Source of the DNA: Stentor coeruleus | Taxonomy: Eukaryota > Ciliophora > Heterotrichea > Heterotrichida > Stentoridae | Direction of reading: 5' to 3' | Assembly (NCBI GenBank): GCA_001970955.1 | Contig: MPUH01000139.1 | Coordinates: forward strand, 32,817 to 96,816 | Length of the DNA: 64,000 bases | Part shown: piece after piece, positions 10,653-22,110 of the stretch | How positions within the stretch are numbered: the stretch's first letter is position 1 | Layout: each line of letters opens with the position of its first letter | The notes under the pieces: generated by a model | The model's database searches: none | What the model was told of the DNA's origin: nothing | Seen by the model: the letters and a program-made list of their open reading frames with translations, nothing else | Program-made: the position numbers and the translations under genes

Positions 10653-11276
10653 CTAACAACAATTAGCTTTCTTTTGCTGAGCTGTTTCAAGAGTTTGAGG
10701 TTGTTGTACTAAATTTATACCTTTTTTTATCTCGACTTGAGGAGTTTTATCATTAGTGATACTTGATGCTATTTCTTTAAAAAGTTCTTTAACATTTGCC
10801 CCAGTTTTTGCACTAGTTTCTTGATAAATAGCGCCTAATTGTTTAGCTTTAGTCTCTGCTTCTTCAGTTGTTACACATCTTTCTCCTGTTTTATCTGTTT
10901 TATTTCCAACAATAGCTATAACAACACCATTTCCTCGTTCATTTCTTACATCCTCAACCCACTTATCTAGACTAGCAAAAGTTTGTTTATTTGTCACATC
11001 GTAAACTATTACAGCCGCTGAAGAATCTCTGATATAATTTGGGATAAGACTTCTAAAACGTTCTTGTCCTGCAGTGTCCCATAATTGAAGTCTCATTGAT
11101 TTATCTCCAATGTTTAGAGTTTTCGAGAGAAAATCAATGCCAATTGTTGCTTGATAATTTGTATCGAAATTCTCATACATGAATTGGTTTATAATCGATG
11201 TCTTTCCTACATAAATGTCTCCAAGAAATACAAGTTTATATTTGGGCATCGGGGTTACTAACATGCCATCTCCCAT
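10653..11276 (-). CDS. RAB6: Rab6-type small GTPase
   Basis: A 207-aa GTPase expected to control Golgi-linked vesicle traffic. P-loop GDIYVGKT (residues 19-26), switch I/effector stretch [13 protein letters not shown], switch [22 protein letters not shown], guanine-specificity motifs NKTD and ETSAK, and a C-terminal NCC for double geranylgeranylation. The [11 protein letters not shown] and [11 protein letters not shown] strings are characteristic of Rab6 rather than other Rabs. The P-loop has DIY where animal Rab6 usually has EQS. It lies only 46 bp downstream of DBR1 on the same strand. Confidence 0.93.
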   Translation of the reverse strand: MGDGMLVTPMPKYKLVFLGDIYVGKTSIINQFMYENFDTNYQATIGIDFLSKTLNIGDKSMRLQLWDTAGQERFRSLIPNYIRDSSAAVIVYDVTNKQTFASLDKWVEDVRNERGNGVVIAIVGNKTDKTGERCVTTEEAETKAKQLGAIYQETSAKTGANVKELFKEIASSITNDKTPQVEIKKGINLVQQPQTLETAQQKKANCC

Positions 11277-11322
11277 TTTTATATATAATAGGAACTACTT
11301 CATTATTTAAAATACCAAATTT

Positions 11323-12216
11323 TCAAATATGATTCCTATTCGGAAAATATGCTCCTAATTGTTCTCTCCACTGATATCGACAAATATTAACCCATTCTTC
11401 ATCAGGTTTTATTTTCCCAGCAACTCCAGGAATTTCCATAATTTCTACGAAATCTCTAGGTCTTATCCCTTTATCAAGTGACAAAAATTCAGTGTTTCCA
11501 AATCTTGCATGAAACTTAACATGCATATGAGAAGAAAACCAATATTTTCTAAATAAACTTTACGGAGAAATTCTTTCAAAAAGTTGTCTTGTAATTGGAT
11601 TCCCTAAAGAATTATTCACAATAGAGTCTCTCAAAAAAGGTTTTATTTTTAATAATTCTTCAACATTCCCATAATTGTATATCCCTTGAGGCCAATCATG
11701 TGTCATCATAATATCTGGAGGGGTTATTTGAAATAATGGTCTAACATCTATTTCATGAATCAAATACAAAGATTTAAAATCTCTTTCATTACGAGGAAAT
11801 ACTGGTATAGGAGTATTAAAAAAAGAAGCATTAAAAATCCCTGATAATCCAGCGATTCTTAATGTTCCACATTTAATAACTCCACTTCGTCCAATATAAT
11901 ACATATTTGGGGCAATCCAACCTCCATGTATTGCTTCATTCATATAAAGTACTGATTCATGATTTCCTCCAATAATAATAGTAAGAATAGGAGCTTTTTT
12001 ATGCCCTGTGTAATAATCTTGAAAATCCCCAAGTTTTCGATATTTTGGGGGACATGATAAGGAATCTAAGTCTTTATTATCACGAATTGCTTGAAAATCT
12101 CCTGTACACAAAAGAATATCAGCTTTTACACCTTTATATTGTTCATGTTCTGCTAAGGTTTTATACAATAAATCAATTTCTCCATGAACACAACCACTTA
12201 TTGCAATGATAACCAT
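11323..12216 (-). CDS. DBR1: RNA lariat debranching enzyme, spliced
   Basis: A 292-aa metallophosphoesterase that cleaves the 2'-5' bond of excised intron lariats in the nucleus. Metal-binding motifs in order: GCVHGEIDLLY (residues 8-18), CTGDFQA, GGNHE, THDWPQG and, rebuilt across the intron, PKYWFSSHMHVKF. The C-terminal domain is present but short (family members are often 350-550 aa). It stops at TGA. The intron falls just before the last catalytic histidines, so correct splicing is needed for activity. Confidence 0.93.
11549..11563 (-). other. 15-nt intron in DBR1
   Basis: On the minus strand GTAAAGTTTATTTAG, phase 2. Retention gives a TAA right after the codons for RISP; removal gives the conserved PKYWFSSHMHVKF. 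Confidence 0.95.
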
Positions 12217-12239
12217 TAATAAATTTATAAAGTAGTTTT

Positions 12240-13754
12240 TTAGTAATTAAATAACCGAGGTGGGCCTGCAAAAGACTTTGTCAATCGGCCTCCAAAAAAT
12301 CTATCAGTGTTTTGAAAAGATAAATCTACTTCAAATGTTATATCAGGTGTTAAGTTTACAGACCTTCTAATTCTATATAAAATTTCAACTGCGTTTTTAA
12401 GTTCTTTTTTGATTTCCATAATTTTTTCATCATAACTTTCTTCAGATAATGCCCATTCAAGTTTTACTTGTTTTAGTTGCATTAAGAGTTTTTCACTTTC
12501 AATTTTAGCTTTATCTCTTTGATTTTTTAATTTCCCCAAAGCTAGTTTTAATATTTCTATTTGTTTTTCGAGATCTTGAACTTTTTCTAATGAGTTTCTG
12601 TCGGCAAAGTTTTGGGATTTTGATAATGAGTCTTCTAGTTGGCAGTTTAGGATATGATCATAAAATGTATTTGTTTGAAATGTTCTTCCACAATTTTCAC
12701 ATTCCATTACACTGCATTGATTTATCATTCTTTCGTATTGCTTAAGTTGCTTATATTCTTCTTGTTTTTCAAAAAATGATGGCTCAGGGGATGGGGAATC
12801 TGATTTATTGATAAATGTCATTGAACGGAGACTTTTTGGTGAGTAAATTGGAGGCTTGCAGGCACCATATGTTATTTCAAGTTTAAGATCTCCGATTATT
12901 TTCTTGAGTTTTGATATTTCGATCTCTTTGTCAATAAGTTTTTCTGAAAGACTTTCTTTTATTTTCATCAAATTGGTTATTTCTGGATCTTTTGAATCTT
13001 CACTAGCTTTAACACGAAGTTTTCGAGTTATTTTTTCAATCTGCTCATCTTTGTATCTCAACTGCTCTTTTAGGTTATATTCAGAATTTTCAAGGTTTTT
13101 TATTATTTCCTGAAGACTTTGGAACTCATACTTTAGTTTTTCATAAGTAACAGAATCATCTAATGATCTTCTCATCGGTTTTTCTTGTTCATAAATTGCT
13201 TTAAGTTCTAAAATAGATTTATTTGTTCCCTCAGTGATTTTACTAATTTCATCTGCAGCTTCTCTTTTAACCTCTTCCAATTCTTCCTTAAGTTTGCTTA
13301 TATTTTCATTTTTTCTTTCAATAATCCTCGTTAAATTTTCAGTAGCTTCATTCATCTTATAATCAACTTCCCGTTTTTGTTCTTTAAGTATTATAATTTC
13401 TTTTTCTAAAATATTTTTCGATATATTAAAGTTCCCTTCTTGCTCAGACAATTTTTCATCTAAATTACAATTAATTTCTTTTAATTCTGTAACTTTTTTC
13501 TCAAGATTTCTAATCTTTTCTTTATACTTAATTTTTATCTTTAGTCTTTCTTGTGTATGTTTCTCTTCTGCTGACTTGAGTTCAACAGAAGAAGAAGCCT
13601 AAATTATAAGTACAGTTAAACGAGGAGAATCATAAGAAAATGATCTAAGCATTGAATCATACATAGATTTTAATTGAGCTTCTCTAGATTTAGCATCATC
13701 AAGTTCTAATTGCATAAACTCAAGCTTTTGTTTTAACAAAAGAATATCTTCCAT
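12240..13754 (-). CDS. Coiled-coil protein with a C2HC zinc finger, spliced
   Basis: A 499-aa product once a 15-nt intron near the 5' end is removed; the true ATG is at 13752-13754. Almost the whole protein is heptad-rich coiled coil (about residues 1-225 and 290-420). Between them lies a C2HC finger, CENCGRTFQTNTFYDHILNC, matching the ZC2HC1 pattern C-x2-C-x12-H-x4-C. Such proteins are often cytoskeletal or centrosomal in ciliated cells, but no specific orthologue is recognised. Its 3' end is 23 bp from the DBR1 start on the same strand. Confidence 0.88.
13599..13613 (-). other. 15-nt intron in the C2HC coiled-coil gene
   Basis: On the minus strand GTACTTATAATTTAG, phase 0, between the codons for PRLT and ASSS. 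Without it the 47-codon first exon would terminate at TAG. Confidence 0.9.
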
Positions 13755-13849
13755 GATTAATAAACAAGATAATTTTATAATACTTAATACAAATTATATA
13801 TGAATTGAAAAGTTTAACTAAACTATAAGAATAAATATTTTTTTTAAAA

Positions 13850-14998
13850 CTATAGCAACATATCGTTGTTTCCTTTCCATGTGCAAACTAAACTCCAATA
13901 ATTCATAGCATCTTTTTTGCTTAGTATTCTTTTTAAATCTAATTCAGATTCTACACTAAGAATCTTAAACTTGAAAAACTTCGCATCTTTAATTTCAGTA
14001 TTCCAAACTAATTCACATGATGAGTTATCGGATTTCCAATCAATTCTATGTAAGCAAAGTCTTGTATAAAACTTAATCGCTCGTTTACCTCCTTCAACGA
14101 TAATTATACTAGGGGATGGACTTGGTAATATTAAACATATTCCAACTAAAGCTAATTGACTTGCATTTTTCATAAGCTTGAATTTTATTTTTGTACTTGA
14201 AAAATAAGATATTTTGAATACAGCGATTCTAGACTCTCTTGCACTATCTCTTCTTCGTTTACGTAATGCTTTTTCAACTCTTTGTGCATGTGTTAGTTTA
14301 CTTTCTTCATTCCTAGCTATATGTTTTTGTAATCTTTCATTGTATTTTTCCATTATTTCATGTTCTGTTTTACTAGGGTCTTGAGCTAATTCTCTTGACA
14401 TCACTCTCATAAGTGAGCTTATTTTAATTTTCGCTGGAGGGGCTTCCATAAGGCCTAGTTTGATTTTTTCTCTAATTTCTTTAAGTTTCTGTGCTTTTTT
14501 TAGTCTTTTGATTTTCTTTTTTTCTTTTTCAGTCAAATGCATTGTAACATTATGTGTTGTTGTATTAAAAGGTAGCTGAATAGGTAAAGTTGCATTGAAT
14601 ATTTCTGCAGTTATTGCATCTGGATTATATAACTCGCTATAAGAGTTTGTAATTTCTTTATCCCACCACTCAATATCTGGAGTAACATTTGCAATCAGTT
14701 TGATTTCTTCATTTGTATTTGTGAAATTAAATCCCATTGATATTTTCTTGCTAGACTTTTTTTTTGGTAAGTTTTTATCGAAAAAGAATCCCCGAGACTT
14801 TGAAGATTCTTTTAAGTTCTGAAGGAATTTATGTTGTTTTTTCTTTTTTTTCTCGAATCTTTGTTTGTTGACATCAAGGTCAATACGATTTGAGTAAGAA
14901 AGATCAACTTCTCGTCCATGCTCATCGATCAAGCGTCCTTTTTCGTCCATTTTAACCTTGGAGGGCTCTTCTCTAGGTCTTTTTTCGGGTAAATCCAT
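13850..14998 (-). CDS. PRPF3: U4/U6 snRNP protein PRP3
   Basis: A 382-aa splicing factor of the U4/U6.U5 tri-snRNP. The N-terminal part is basic; the PRP3 domain includes PDIEWWD, the conserved block PPAKIKISSLMRVMSRELAQD (shortened here to the recognisable core KISSLMRVM), and the C-terminal DUF1115-type domain with NASQLALVG, IIIVEGGKRAIKFY and LHRIDW, ending at MNYWSLV. It is shorter than animal PRPF3 because the N-terminal PWI region is absent. It shares a 416-bp divergent promoter region with the trehalose-phosphate synthase-like gene. Confidence 0.92.
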   Translation of the reverse strand: MDLPEKRPREEPSKVKMDEKGRLIDEHGREVDLSYSNRIDLDVNKQRFEKKKKKQHKFLQNLKESSKSRGFFFDKNLPKKKSSKKISMGFNFTNTNEEIKLIANVTPDIEWWDKEITNSYSELYNPDAITAEIFNATLPIQLPFNTTTHNVTMHLTEKEKKKIKRLKKAQKLKEIREKIKLGLMEAPPAKIKISSLMRVMSRELAQDPSKTEHEIMEKYNERLQKHIARNEESKLTHAQRVEKALRKRRRDSARESRIAVFKISYFSSTKIKFKLMKNASQLALVGICLILPSPSPSIIIVEGGKRAIKFYTRLCLHRIDWKSDNSSCELVWNTEIKDAKFFKFKILSVESELDLKRILSKKDAMNYWSLVCTWKGNNDMLL

Positions 14999-15414
14999 AT
15001 ATTAGTATAATTCATTCAAATAAAATTACCCAAAAAATATCTTGTAAACTCTATTTAAAAGAATATCCGTAAATATTCTTTACTCAAAAATCCAAAAAAA
15101 ATATACTCTGACATGACAAAGAAAAATGTGAGTATTTATAAAATATGAAAATAGTATTAAAAGCATAACATTAAATCTAAAATCTTCTCAGTATTTAACA
15201 AACTAAAAATATAATTTAAAAACACACAAAAAAATGTGATTATTTTACTATTCAAAAACATAAACTTAAATAATAATAAATTCATCATATAATCATAAGA
15301 TCACTAAAACCTAATTGCCAATAGTTTTAAAAACCTATAATTTTTTATTTGAATTGATAAGATCAGCACACTAAATAATAATTATTCCCACAAAAATAAT
15401 GGATATTGTTATAA
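14999..15414. promoter_or_regulatory. Divergent intergenic region between PRP3 and the TPS-like gene
   Basis: Both neighbours start here in opposite directions, so promoters for both must lie within these 416 bases. The sequence is AT-rich without a recognisable motif. Confidence 0.5.
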
Positions 15415-18390
15415 ATGGCTATTCGAACATCAAGAGTCGTATTTCAATTCTCGAGTAAGACGATTTATGGAGAAAGGATAAGAGTTACAGGAAACCATCC
15501 ATCATTAGGTAATTGGGACCCTTTTCAAGCGCCAATGCTAAGCACAGATCCTAATTCTTATCCACTTTGGATAACCCCTAGCCCAATATCATTACCTTTA
15601 AATACAGAAATAGAGTATAAGTATGTCTATATGCAAGAAAAAACTTTCAGATGGGAATCTTTGCAAAATAATCGAAAATTACTTCTTGAACACAACAGTA
15701 TGCTCATAGAAGATGAAGAAAGTACAATTATATCCAGACATATTTTTAATCATACAGAAATACAAACAAAACCACATTCCTTTGAACTACCAAAAACTAT
15801 TATAGATGATAATATCAAATTTGCCCTTACAGATTCTCTTATCATAGCATCTTTAAATTTGCCAATAAATGTGAGTAGAAATGAAAAATATATCCCAGGA
15901 GGAGATGAGCCGAAATGGAAATTCGAAAGCGCAATTGGACTCTGGTTACCAGTTTTATATGAAATTGCAATATCAGAAGGGATAAATTTCCAATGGGTTG
16001 GATGGCCTCATATTTTTATTGAAGATGAAAAAGAGCAAAGTGAAATAAGTGAGATTCTTCTTAAAGAATACAAATGTGTTCCTATTTTCATTCCAGAAGA
16101 AACAATGACTATATATACTCAATTTTGTAATGGAGTACTTTTCCCTATTTTCCATAATATTATAAGTACTGATCCAGAGTCAATTCCTCAATATAATTCT
16201 GAGCAATGGGAAAGCTTTAAAGATGTGAATTCAAGAATATCTTTGAAAATTCTTGAACTTCATACAGATCAGATGATATGGATACATGATTATCAATTAT
16301 TATTAACACCTAGTTTTATCTCAAGAAGAACTCATGAAGTTGTAAATATTGGCCTGTATTTACATGTACCTTTTCCAAGTTCAGAAATATATAGAGTTCT
16401 TCCACATAGAGAAACAATATTACATGCTATGCTTTGTTGTGATATGATAGGATTTCATTTATTTGAATATGCAAGACACTTTTTAGCATCATGTAAACGT
16501 CTATTAGGAATTGATCATCATTTTTCTAGAGGTGGGTATTTATTATTAGATTATTATGGAAGAAATATTATGATTAGAATAGGACATCTTGGTATTGAGC
16601 CTTCAGTTATTCAAAAAGTTCTTGAATCTGAAGAGTATTCTGAAAGCTTAGACAAGCTTCGACAAAAGTATTCTGAAAAATCTGTACTTATTGCGATAGA
16701 TCCATTGCATCGACTTTCAGGAGTTACTATGAAATTAAATGCATTTAGACAAACATTGAAATATTTACCTAAAGAAAGTCAGAGGATTATACTTGTTCAG
16801 TTACTTTTTTCAGCAAAAAACAGTTCAGATAAAGAAAAAGATTGTGTGCTTAAAGAAATCCTTGATTTACAAGAAGAAATCAATTCTGAATATACTGTGC
16901 CAGTTGTAGAAATTGTAAATGATGAAGTATCAAGACCAATGAGATATGCTTATATGACTATAGCAAAAGGTGTTATAAATAGTTCTATAAGAGAAGGTTT
17001 GTATCTTATCCCATTCGAATTTATTTTCATAAACAAAGAAAGGCTAGCTGATATAATATTATCAGAATTCGCAGGAGTTAGTAGAGCATTGAGTAGTCCT
17101 AAAAGAGTTAATCCTTTTGACCTAACACAACTTGAAGGAGAAATTCACACTTTAATCGATAAAGCTCCTAATCATCAAAATCTTTCAAGAAAAAAACGTG
17201 ATTATCAATATATTTTGAGTAATACTACACTTAAATGGGCTCAAAGTTCTTTAAGTGATTTGAAAAGAGCCCATAAAGATACAAAACATTATCAATATGT
17301 CACTCATGGTCTTGGGGATAAACTAAAATTAATAGCTCTAAGTAAAAAGTTTAAAATACTTAAAGCTGAAGATTTACTTGAAGCTTATCGTGTTGCTCGT
17401 TCACGTATATTTTTTTTCGACAATGAAGGGACACTTTCAAATTTATGTAAACAAACAGAAATCGATAAAACAGTTGGTCCATCAGAAAAAATCCTTCATT
17501 GTCTAGATGATTTATGTAAAGATGATAGAAATATAGTATATATTATTACTGGAAGAACAAGAAAAGTTGTTGATTCATGGTTTGGAAGCATTGAACATTT
17601 AGGTATGGCTGCTGAATATGGAGCACTTATTAAATGGCAAGATAAACATGATTGGGAAAATATTATACAAGGATCAGGTGTTTGGAAAGATACAGCAAAA
17701 CAAATTATTAGTGCTTATGTTAGTAGAACTGAAGGATCTTCACTTGAAGAAAAAGATTGTGGGGTTGTTTTTTATTATAGAGAAACTGATCCTGATTTAG
17801 GCTCATGGCAAGCTAAAGAATTGATTTCACATCTTGAAATATTACTTAAGCCTTTTTTAAATGAATGTGAAGTTTCTCATGGACTGGGTTATGTTGAAGT
17901 TAAACCTAGAGGTATTAATAAAGGGACAACTGTATTTGAAATACTCCAAGAATTGAAACGTAGGAAAAAAGATCCACCTGATTTTATTTTTGCAATTGGT
18001 GATGATGTTTCTGATGAAGAAATGTTCAAAGTACTAAAAGCTTTAAGAAGGGAACAAAGCGATTTAACTGCTGATAAAAGATATCTTAAATGTTTTACTT
18101 GCACAGTAGGGAAAAAACCTAGCTTAGCACGTCACTTTATTAATGATGCAAGTGAAGTTGTTGGTGTTTTAGAAATCCTTAGGGGTTATAGCAACAAAGT
18201 AATTATTATTTAGTGCAAAAAAAACTTTTCATATGGTGATCTAGCAAGTCTAAAACTTCACAGCCCATTTAAATCTAATACAATGAGAAACCCAACAGAT
18301 ATTGTTATAGAATCAGTAGAAAGTAGTGATGAAGATGAAGATGAAAAAAGATCAACATTAAAAAGAATGACTCATCCTAATGCTTTTTAG
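15415..18390 (+). CDS. CBM20-trehalose-6-phosphate synthase/phosphatase-like protein, spliced
   Basis: A 986-aa three-part protein. Residues 1-110 form a CBM20 starch-binding domain (GNHPSLGNWDP). Residues about 130-620 are a GT20 trehalose-6-phosphate synthase fold (WVGWPH, FCNGVLFPIFH, MIWIHDYQLLL, GLYLHVPFPSSEIYRVLP, LSEFAG, VNPFD). Residues about 660-930 are a HAD-type trehalose phosphatase fold (FFFDNEGTLSN, IITGR, GDDVSDEEMF). The region that in OtsA carries the UDP-glucose phosphate-binding Arg and Lys (RLDYSKG) reads PLHRLSG here, and the HAD DxDGT motif reads DNEGT. A regulatory role, as for plant class II TPS proteins, is an inference. Its acidic tail comes from a short last exon; it ends 10 bp from the convergent neighbour. 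Confidence 0.9.
18199..18213 (+). other. 15-nt intron near the 3' end of the TPS-like gene
   Basis: GTAATTATTATTTAG, phase 0. Removal extends the frame by 58 codons (Cys-Lys-Lys-Asn... to ...HPNAF) to a TAG at 18388-18390, giving an acidic, Ser-rich tail. Confidence 0.85.
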
Positions 18391-18400
18391 CTAAAAATAA

Positions 18401-18697
18401 TTAGTTAAGTAGAGTTTTCCTTAAGTTATGAGATGCATATAAATTCTTGTTTATGTGAAACCAAATACAATTTTGACAGATATTTATAGTATTTCCTTTG
18501 CAAGAACAATTCCATGAACTATTTTTTATTTTGCATTCAGTGCAGAGAAGCATTTTATCAAGTTTTTCTACAGAGTGCATAAGTTTTGTGTCAATTAGAT
18601 GACTTAGTATATGATTTTCACAAAATATTTGGCTTGTAAGTTGGCAAGCACAGCTTATTATACCTGGGCTATCACAAAATTGGCACGATAATTCCAT
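18401..18697 (-). CDS. Small cysteine/histidine-rich (B-box-like) protein
   Basis: A 98-aa single-exon product with regularly spaced Cys and His: CQFCDSPGIISCAC, FCENHILSH, then CTECKIKNSSWNCSC and CQNCIWFH. This looks like two zinc-binding B-box-like modules without a RING or coiled coil. The number and order of ligands support zinc binding; the biological role is unknown. It converges with the TPS-like gene, its stop lying 10 bp from that gene's stop. Confidence 0.7.
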   Translation of the reverse strand: MELSCQFCDSPGIISCACQLTSQIFCENHILSHLIDTKLMHSVEKLDKMLLCTECKIKNSSWNCSCKGNTINICQNCIWFHINKNLYASHNLRKTLLN

Positions 18698-19052
18698 TAT
18701 TATTTGGTATAACTAACTTTATATAAATGAAGCATTGAGATATATATTTTACAAATAATACTCAAATATCATAAGACTATATAAGTTTATTTATAATTCT
18801 AGTAAAACATGCTTTAGAAAGAATATATGAACTGATTTCAAATTTTAATATTAAAGCAAAGGATTATAATAAATAATTTAGTTTGGATTGATGATTGATA
18901 GATTGATTGAATTAATACTTGAATAATCTTTTCAAATGATGTGCTTTATATTGTAAATAAAAATTGTAAAGTTCATCTTTCAAGCAAAAAAATTCAAAAT
19001 TTTTTTCTTCCATCTTGATTGGAATAGAACATCTTATAAAATTAGTGACGTC
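18698..19052. other. Intergenic, divergent promoters expected
   Basis: About 355 AT-rich bases between two divergent genes; no motif recognised. Confidence 0.5.
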
Positions 19053-21116
19053 ATGTCAGCAATACGTAGGCTTCTTTTGATTGAAAACCATCTTAGCTCT
19101 CAATTTCCTAATGCACCACAAGAAAAAGGCTTAGACGATTTTAGAAAACTTGAATCTAAAGTTAATCATAATGTGCTGGCGAAGCATTACTTCGATGATT
19201 TTTACGAAGCAAATCTATATACTAGAAAAATTATTGATGAAAGTCCTTTATTCACCCACCAAGAAAGTTTAGGTTCGTCTGTTGAAGATTACCGAGGAAA
19301 AGTTGTTGAACAGTTAAAATGCATTTACTCTAAATTTCGCATGAGTTACGAGAAAGATTTAAATGATCCCATATACAAATGCGGGCCAATATATGGAATG
19401 GCAGAGTATGATCAATCACTTTCAACACGAATGATTGTTCATATTATATTATATACTGATACAATTCAAAATTTGGGAACAGGAAAACATAGAGAATTAA
19501 TTGATAGGGCTTATGCATTAAAAGATTATGGATCATTTGGGATGACTGAGTTAGGTCATGGATCAGATGTTGGAAGATTAGAGACAACGGCTACATATAA
19601 TCCTAAAACTGGTGGATTTACTCTTAATTCTCCAACAGCTACTTCAGCTAAATGGTGGATAGGCGCAATAGCAAACACTGCAAATATGTCTGTTATTTTC
19701 GCTAGGCTAATTGTTGATAATGCTGATAAAGGCATTCAAGTTTTTGCTGTACCTATAAGAGATTATGAAACTCACGATACTTTACCAGGTGTAGTTTTAG
19801 GAGATTGTGGGAAAAAAATATCACATGATGGAATTGATAATGGATTCATTCTATTCAAAAATTATGAAATTGGTTATGATTGTTTGTTAGACAAGTTCAG
19901 CCAAATAAAAAATGGAAAATTTAAAAGTACTATTAAAAATAAAGAAAAAAGGCTGGGAATTATGATGGCTGGTTTGATAAGAGGAAGGTTTTGTGCAGTG
20001 AGTGGAAGTGAAATAAATACTAGATCTTGCTTGACAATCGCCATAAGATATGGAGCTTTAAGAAAACAATTTGGAAATCCTAAGGAAGAATCTATTTTAT
20101 TATATCAAACTCATAATTGTAGATTGGTAACAGGATTATCAAAAGCAGTTGCTATGCGTTGTGCAAGTAAGGTTATAAGCAATATGTACAAGGCTGTAAA
20201 ACCAATTTCTGATCTTAATCCTGAATGTGATGAATTAAATGAATTTCATTCTGTGTTAAGTTCTTTGAAATGTGTCTGTGCATGGTATGGGATTGCAGTC
20301 AGCCAAGAATGCAGAGAAGCTTGTGGTGGACATGGTGTTTCTGAATATTCTTCATTAGGCCGCCATCGAGGATATGTAGATGTTCATGCCACATGGGAAG
20401 GAGATAATGCAGTCCTTGGGCAGCAAACGGGTAAATATATACTTAAGATCTTGCAAAAATCATTTAAAGGACAAAAGTTCACTTCGCCAACCCTCAGCTT
20501 TTTAAAGATTGATTTTCAAGAGGTAAAATCATTTAAATCATTATTTACTAGCAGAGAAGAATTCGAAAATGAAAAGTGTATCATCGCTCTCCTTGAGCAT
20601 AGAGTGAATTTTTTGACTCATACATCAGTCATAAAATTACAAGAATCCTCAATGGCATATTCAGACATGACTACTGCCTGGAATAACTCTCAAGTATTTT
20701 ATATCCAAGACCTTAGTAAATCATTTGCAGAATTGATAATGGCACGAGAATTCATTAAGCTTTCTGACAATATTTACAAAGACTGCAAAGAAACAGGAAT
20801 GATAATCAAAAAATTATTTTATCTTTATTCAGCCGATAGGATACTAAATAGTATTTCTCTTTATTTGGAATCTGCTATTACTCATGTTCAAGAAAAAATT
20901 ATTAGAGATACATTTATAAAACTTGCTTCTGAATTAGCTCCAGCTTCTTTACAAATAGTTGATGCATTAGCAGCATCAGATAAAATATTAGGATCAGTTA
21001 TAGGATCTTCTGATGGTCAAGCATATAGCCGAATGATTAATGCTGTTGAATCTGAACCAAAATGCTATTACAAGCCGAAATGGTTACATTTAATAAAGGA
21101 TATAAGAGGATCTTAG
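19053..21116 (+). CDS. ACOX: Peroxisomal acyl-CoA oxidase with PTS2 signal
   Basis: A 687-aa flavoenzyme catalysing the first step of peroxisomal fatty acid beta-oxidation (acyl-CoA + O2 to trans-2-enoyl-CoA + H2O2). It shows the substrate/FAD block YGSFGMTELGHGSDVGRLET, KWWIG, and the C-terminal ACGGHGVSEY plus VHATWEGDN containing the expected catalytic Glu. The N-terminus MSAIRRLLLIENHL contains RLLLIENHL (residues 6-14), a perfect R-L-x5-H-L type 2 peroxisomal targeting signal; the C-terminus (DIRGS) has no SKL-like PTS1. Length is normal for the family. Import through PEX7 is therefore predicted. Confidence 0.93.
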   Translation: MSAIRRLLLIENHLSSQFPNAPQEKGLDDFRKLESKVNHNVLAKHYFDDFYEANLYTRKIIDESPLFTHQESLGSSVEDYRGKVVEQLKCIYSKFRMSYEKDLNDPIYKCGPIYGMAEYDQSLSTRMIVHIILYTDTIQNLGTGKHRELIDRAYALKDYGSFGMTELGHGSDVGRLETTATYNPKTGGFTLNSPTATSAKWWIGAIANTANMSVIFARLIVDNADKGIQVFAVPIRDYETHDTLPGVVLGDCGKKISHDGIDNGFILFKNYEIGYDCLLDKFSQIKNGKFKSTIKNKEKRLGIMMAGLIRGRFCAVSGSEINTRSCLTIAIRYGALRKQFGNPKEESILLYQTHNCRLVTGLSKAVAMRCASKVISNMYKAVKPISDLNPECDELNEFHSVLSSLKCVCAWYGIAVSQECREACGGHGVSEYSSLGRHRGYVDVHATWEGDNAVLGQQTGKYILKILQKSFKGQKFTSPTLSFLKIDFQEVKSFKSLFTSREEFENEKCIIALLEHRVNFLTHTSVIKLQESSMAYSDMTTAWNNSQVFYIQDLSKSFAELIMAREFIKLSDNIYKDCKETGMIIKKLFYLYSADRILNSISLYLESAITHVQEKIIRDTFIKLASELAPASLQIVDALAASDKILGSVIGSSDGQAYSRMINAVESEPKCYYKPKWLHLIKDIRGS

Positions 21117-22110
21117 CTTTAGTTAATTACTTTAGGAATTAGAAATTAAAAGCATGACAATACAATTAACCCTAACGCTAGGTTTTGCATCATAAAGTAA
21201 ATAGAATCTTCTAATTTAAACTTTTGATCCATCATAAATGGATTTAAAACATGATATAGAATTCCAAAAAGCTTACAACTTTAAAAAAACATCAAAGAAC
21301 TTGAAGAAATCAAAAAATCCTCAACAAAAGATTTTAAAATCACTTACTTCTTATATCTATAAACAAATATCGATCTCCAAGCTACCGAGGCTTTTGATGG
21401 AATTACAAAGTCAATAAAGAAAATATGATGTTTTTAGATAAACTTATAAAGATTACAATATTCTATATAACAACATCTATCATATTCGCATATATTTTCC
21501 TAAAAAAAAATACTATAAAAACAATTCAATCCTCGAAGGTTCGATAAACCTCTACACTAAGGTCAAATAAGTGGAAATTCCTCTATGTAAAGACAAAAAA
21601 TTATTTATTCACCAAATAACTTAAAGGTTAACATAATAGCAAGAAACAGATATTTTGTCTTAAATAAATCTCTTATTAACTCAATCATCATAATCAAATT
21701 ATAATATTGACAATGAATGTCTCTAATTATTATCATAGGGTCTTCAAGATGTAATAAGTTAGGCTTTCTTAAGAAAATTGTATTAACTTGGGAGACTATT
21801 TGTAAACAATCAGATTCTGTTTTTATGAAATAAAAAGCTATGAGATAAAGGAAATTATTTTTTTTTAAAAAATTTTGAATTTTATGCTGATTATGACATT
21901 GATATGATTGTGTGATACACTGCAAAATCGATCATTGCAAGGATCTTTTAAGCTCATATATATATAAGTTAACTAGATTATTGATTTTTTTTTGCATATT
22001 TTCGAATAATATTAAAACTTTAAAATTAGAGGAAGAAATTTATAAAAGATAATTTTTTGAATTCGCAAAGAGGATAATTAGTTTGATTTTAGAAAACTAA
22101 CTTATTTTGA
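21117..22110. other. Intergenic with one doubtful small frame
   Basis: About 1 kb of AT-rich DNA between convergent genes. One 106-codon frame on the minus strand (21605-21925) is listed separately; otherwise nothing is seen. Confidence 0.5.
21605..21925 (-). CDS. Doubtful small hypothetical protein (106 aa)
   Basis: An open frame with an ATG, two hydrophobic stretches (FLYLIAFYFI near the start, YLFLAIMLTFKLF near the end) and no domain. In DNA this AT-rich a frame of this size could be chance. Neither conservation nor a duplicate copy in the window supports it. Confidence 0.25.
   Translation of the reverse strand: MQCITQSYQCHNQHKIQNFLKKNNFLYLIAFYFIKTESDCLQIVSQVNTIFLRKPNLLHLEDPMIIIRDIHCQYYNLIMMIELIRDLFKTKYLFLAIMLTFKLFGE

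Noticed and set aside
21168-21180. AACCCTAACGCTA as a telomere-like repeat
   Set aside because: Only one CCCTAAC unit; no array.
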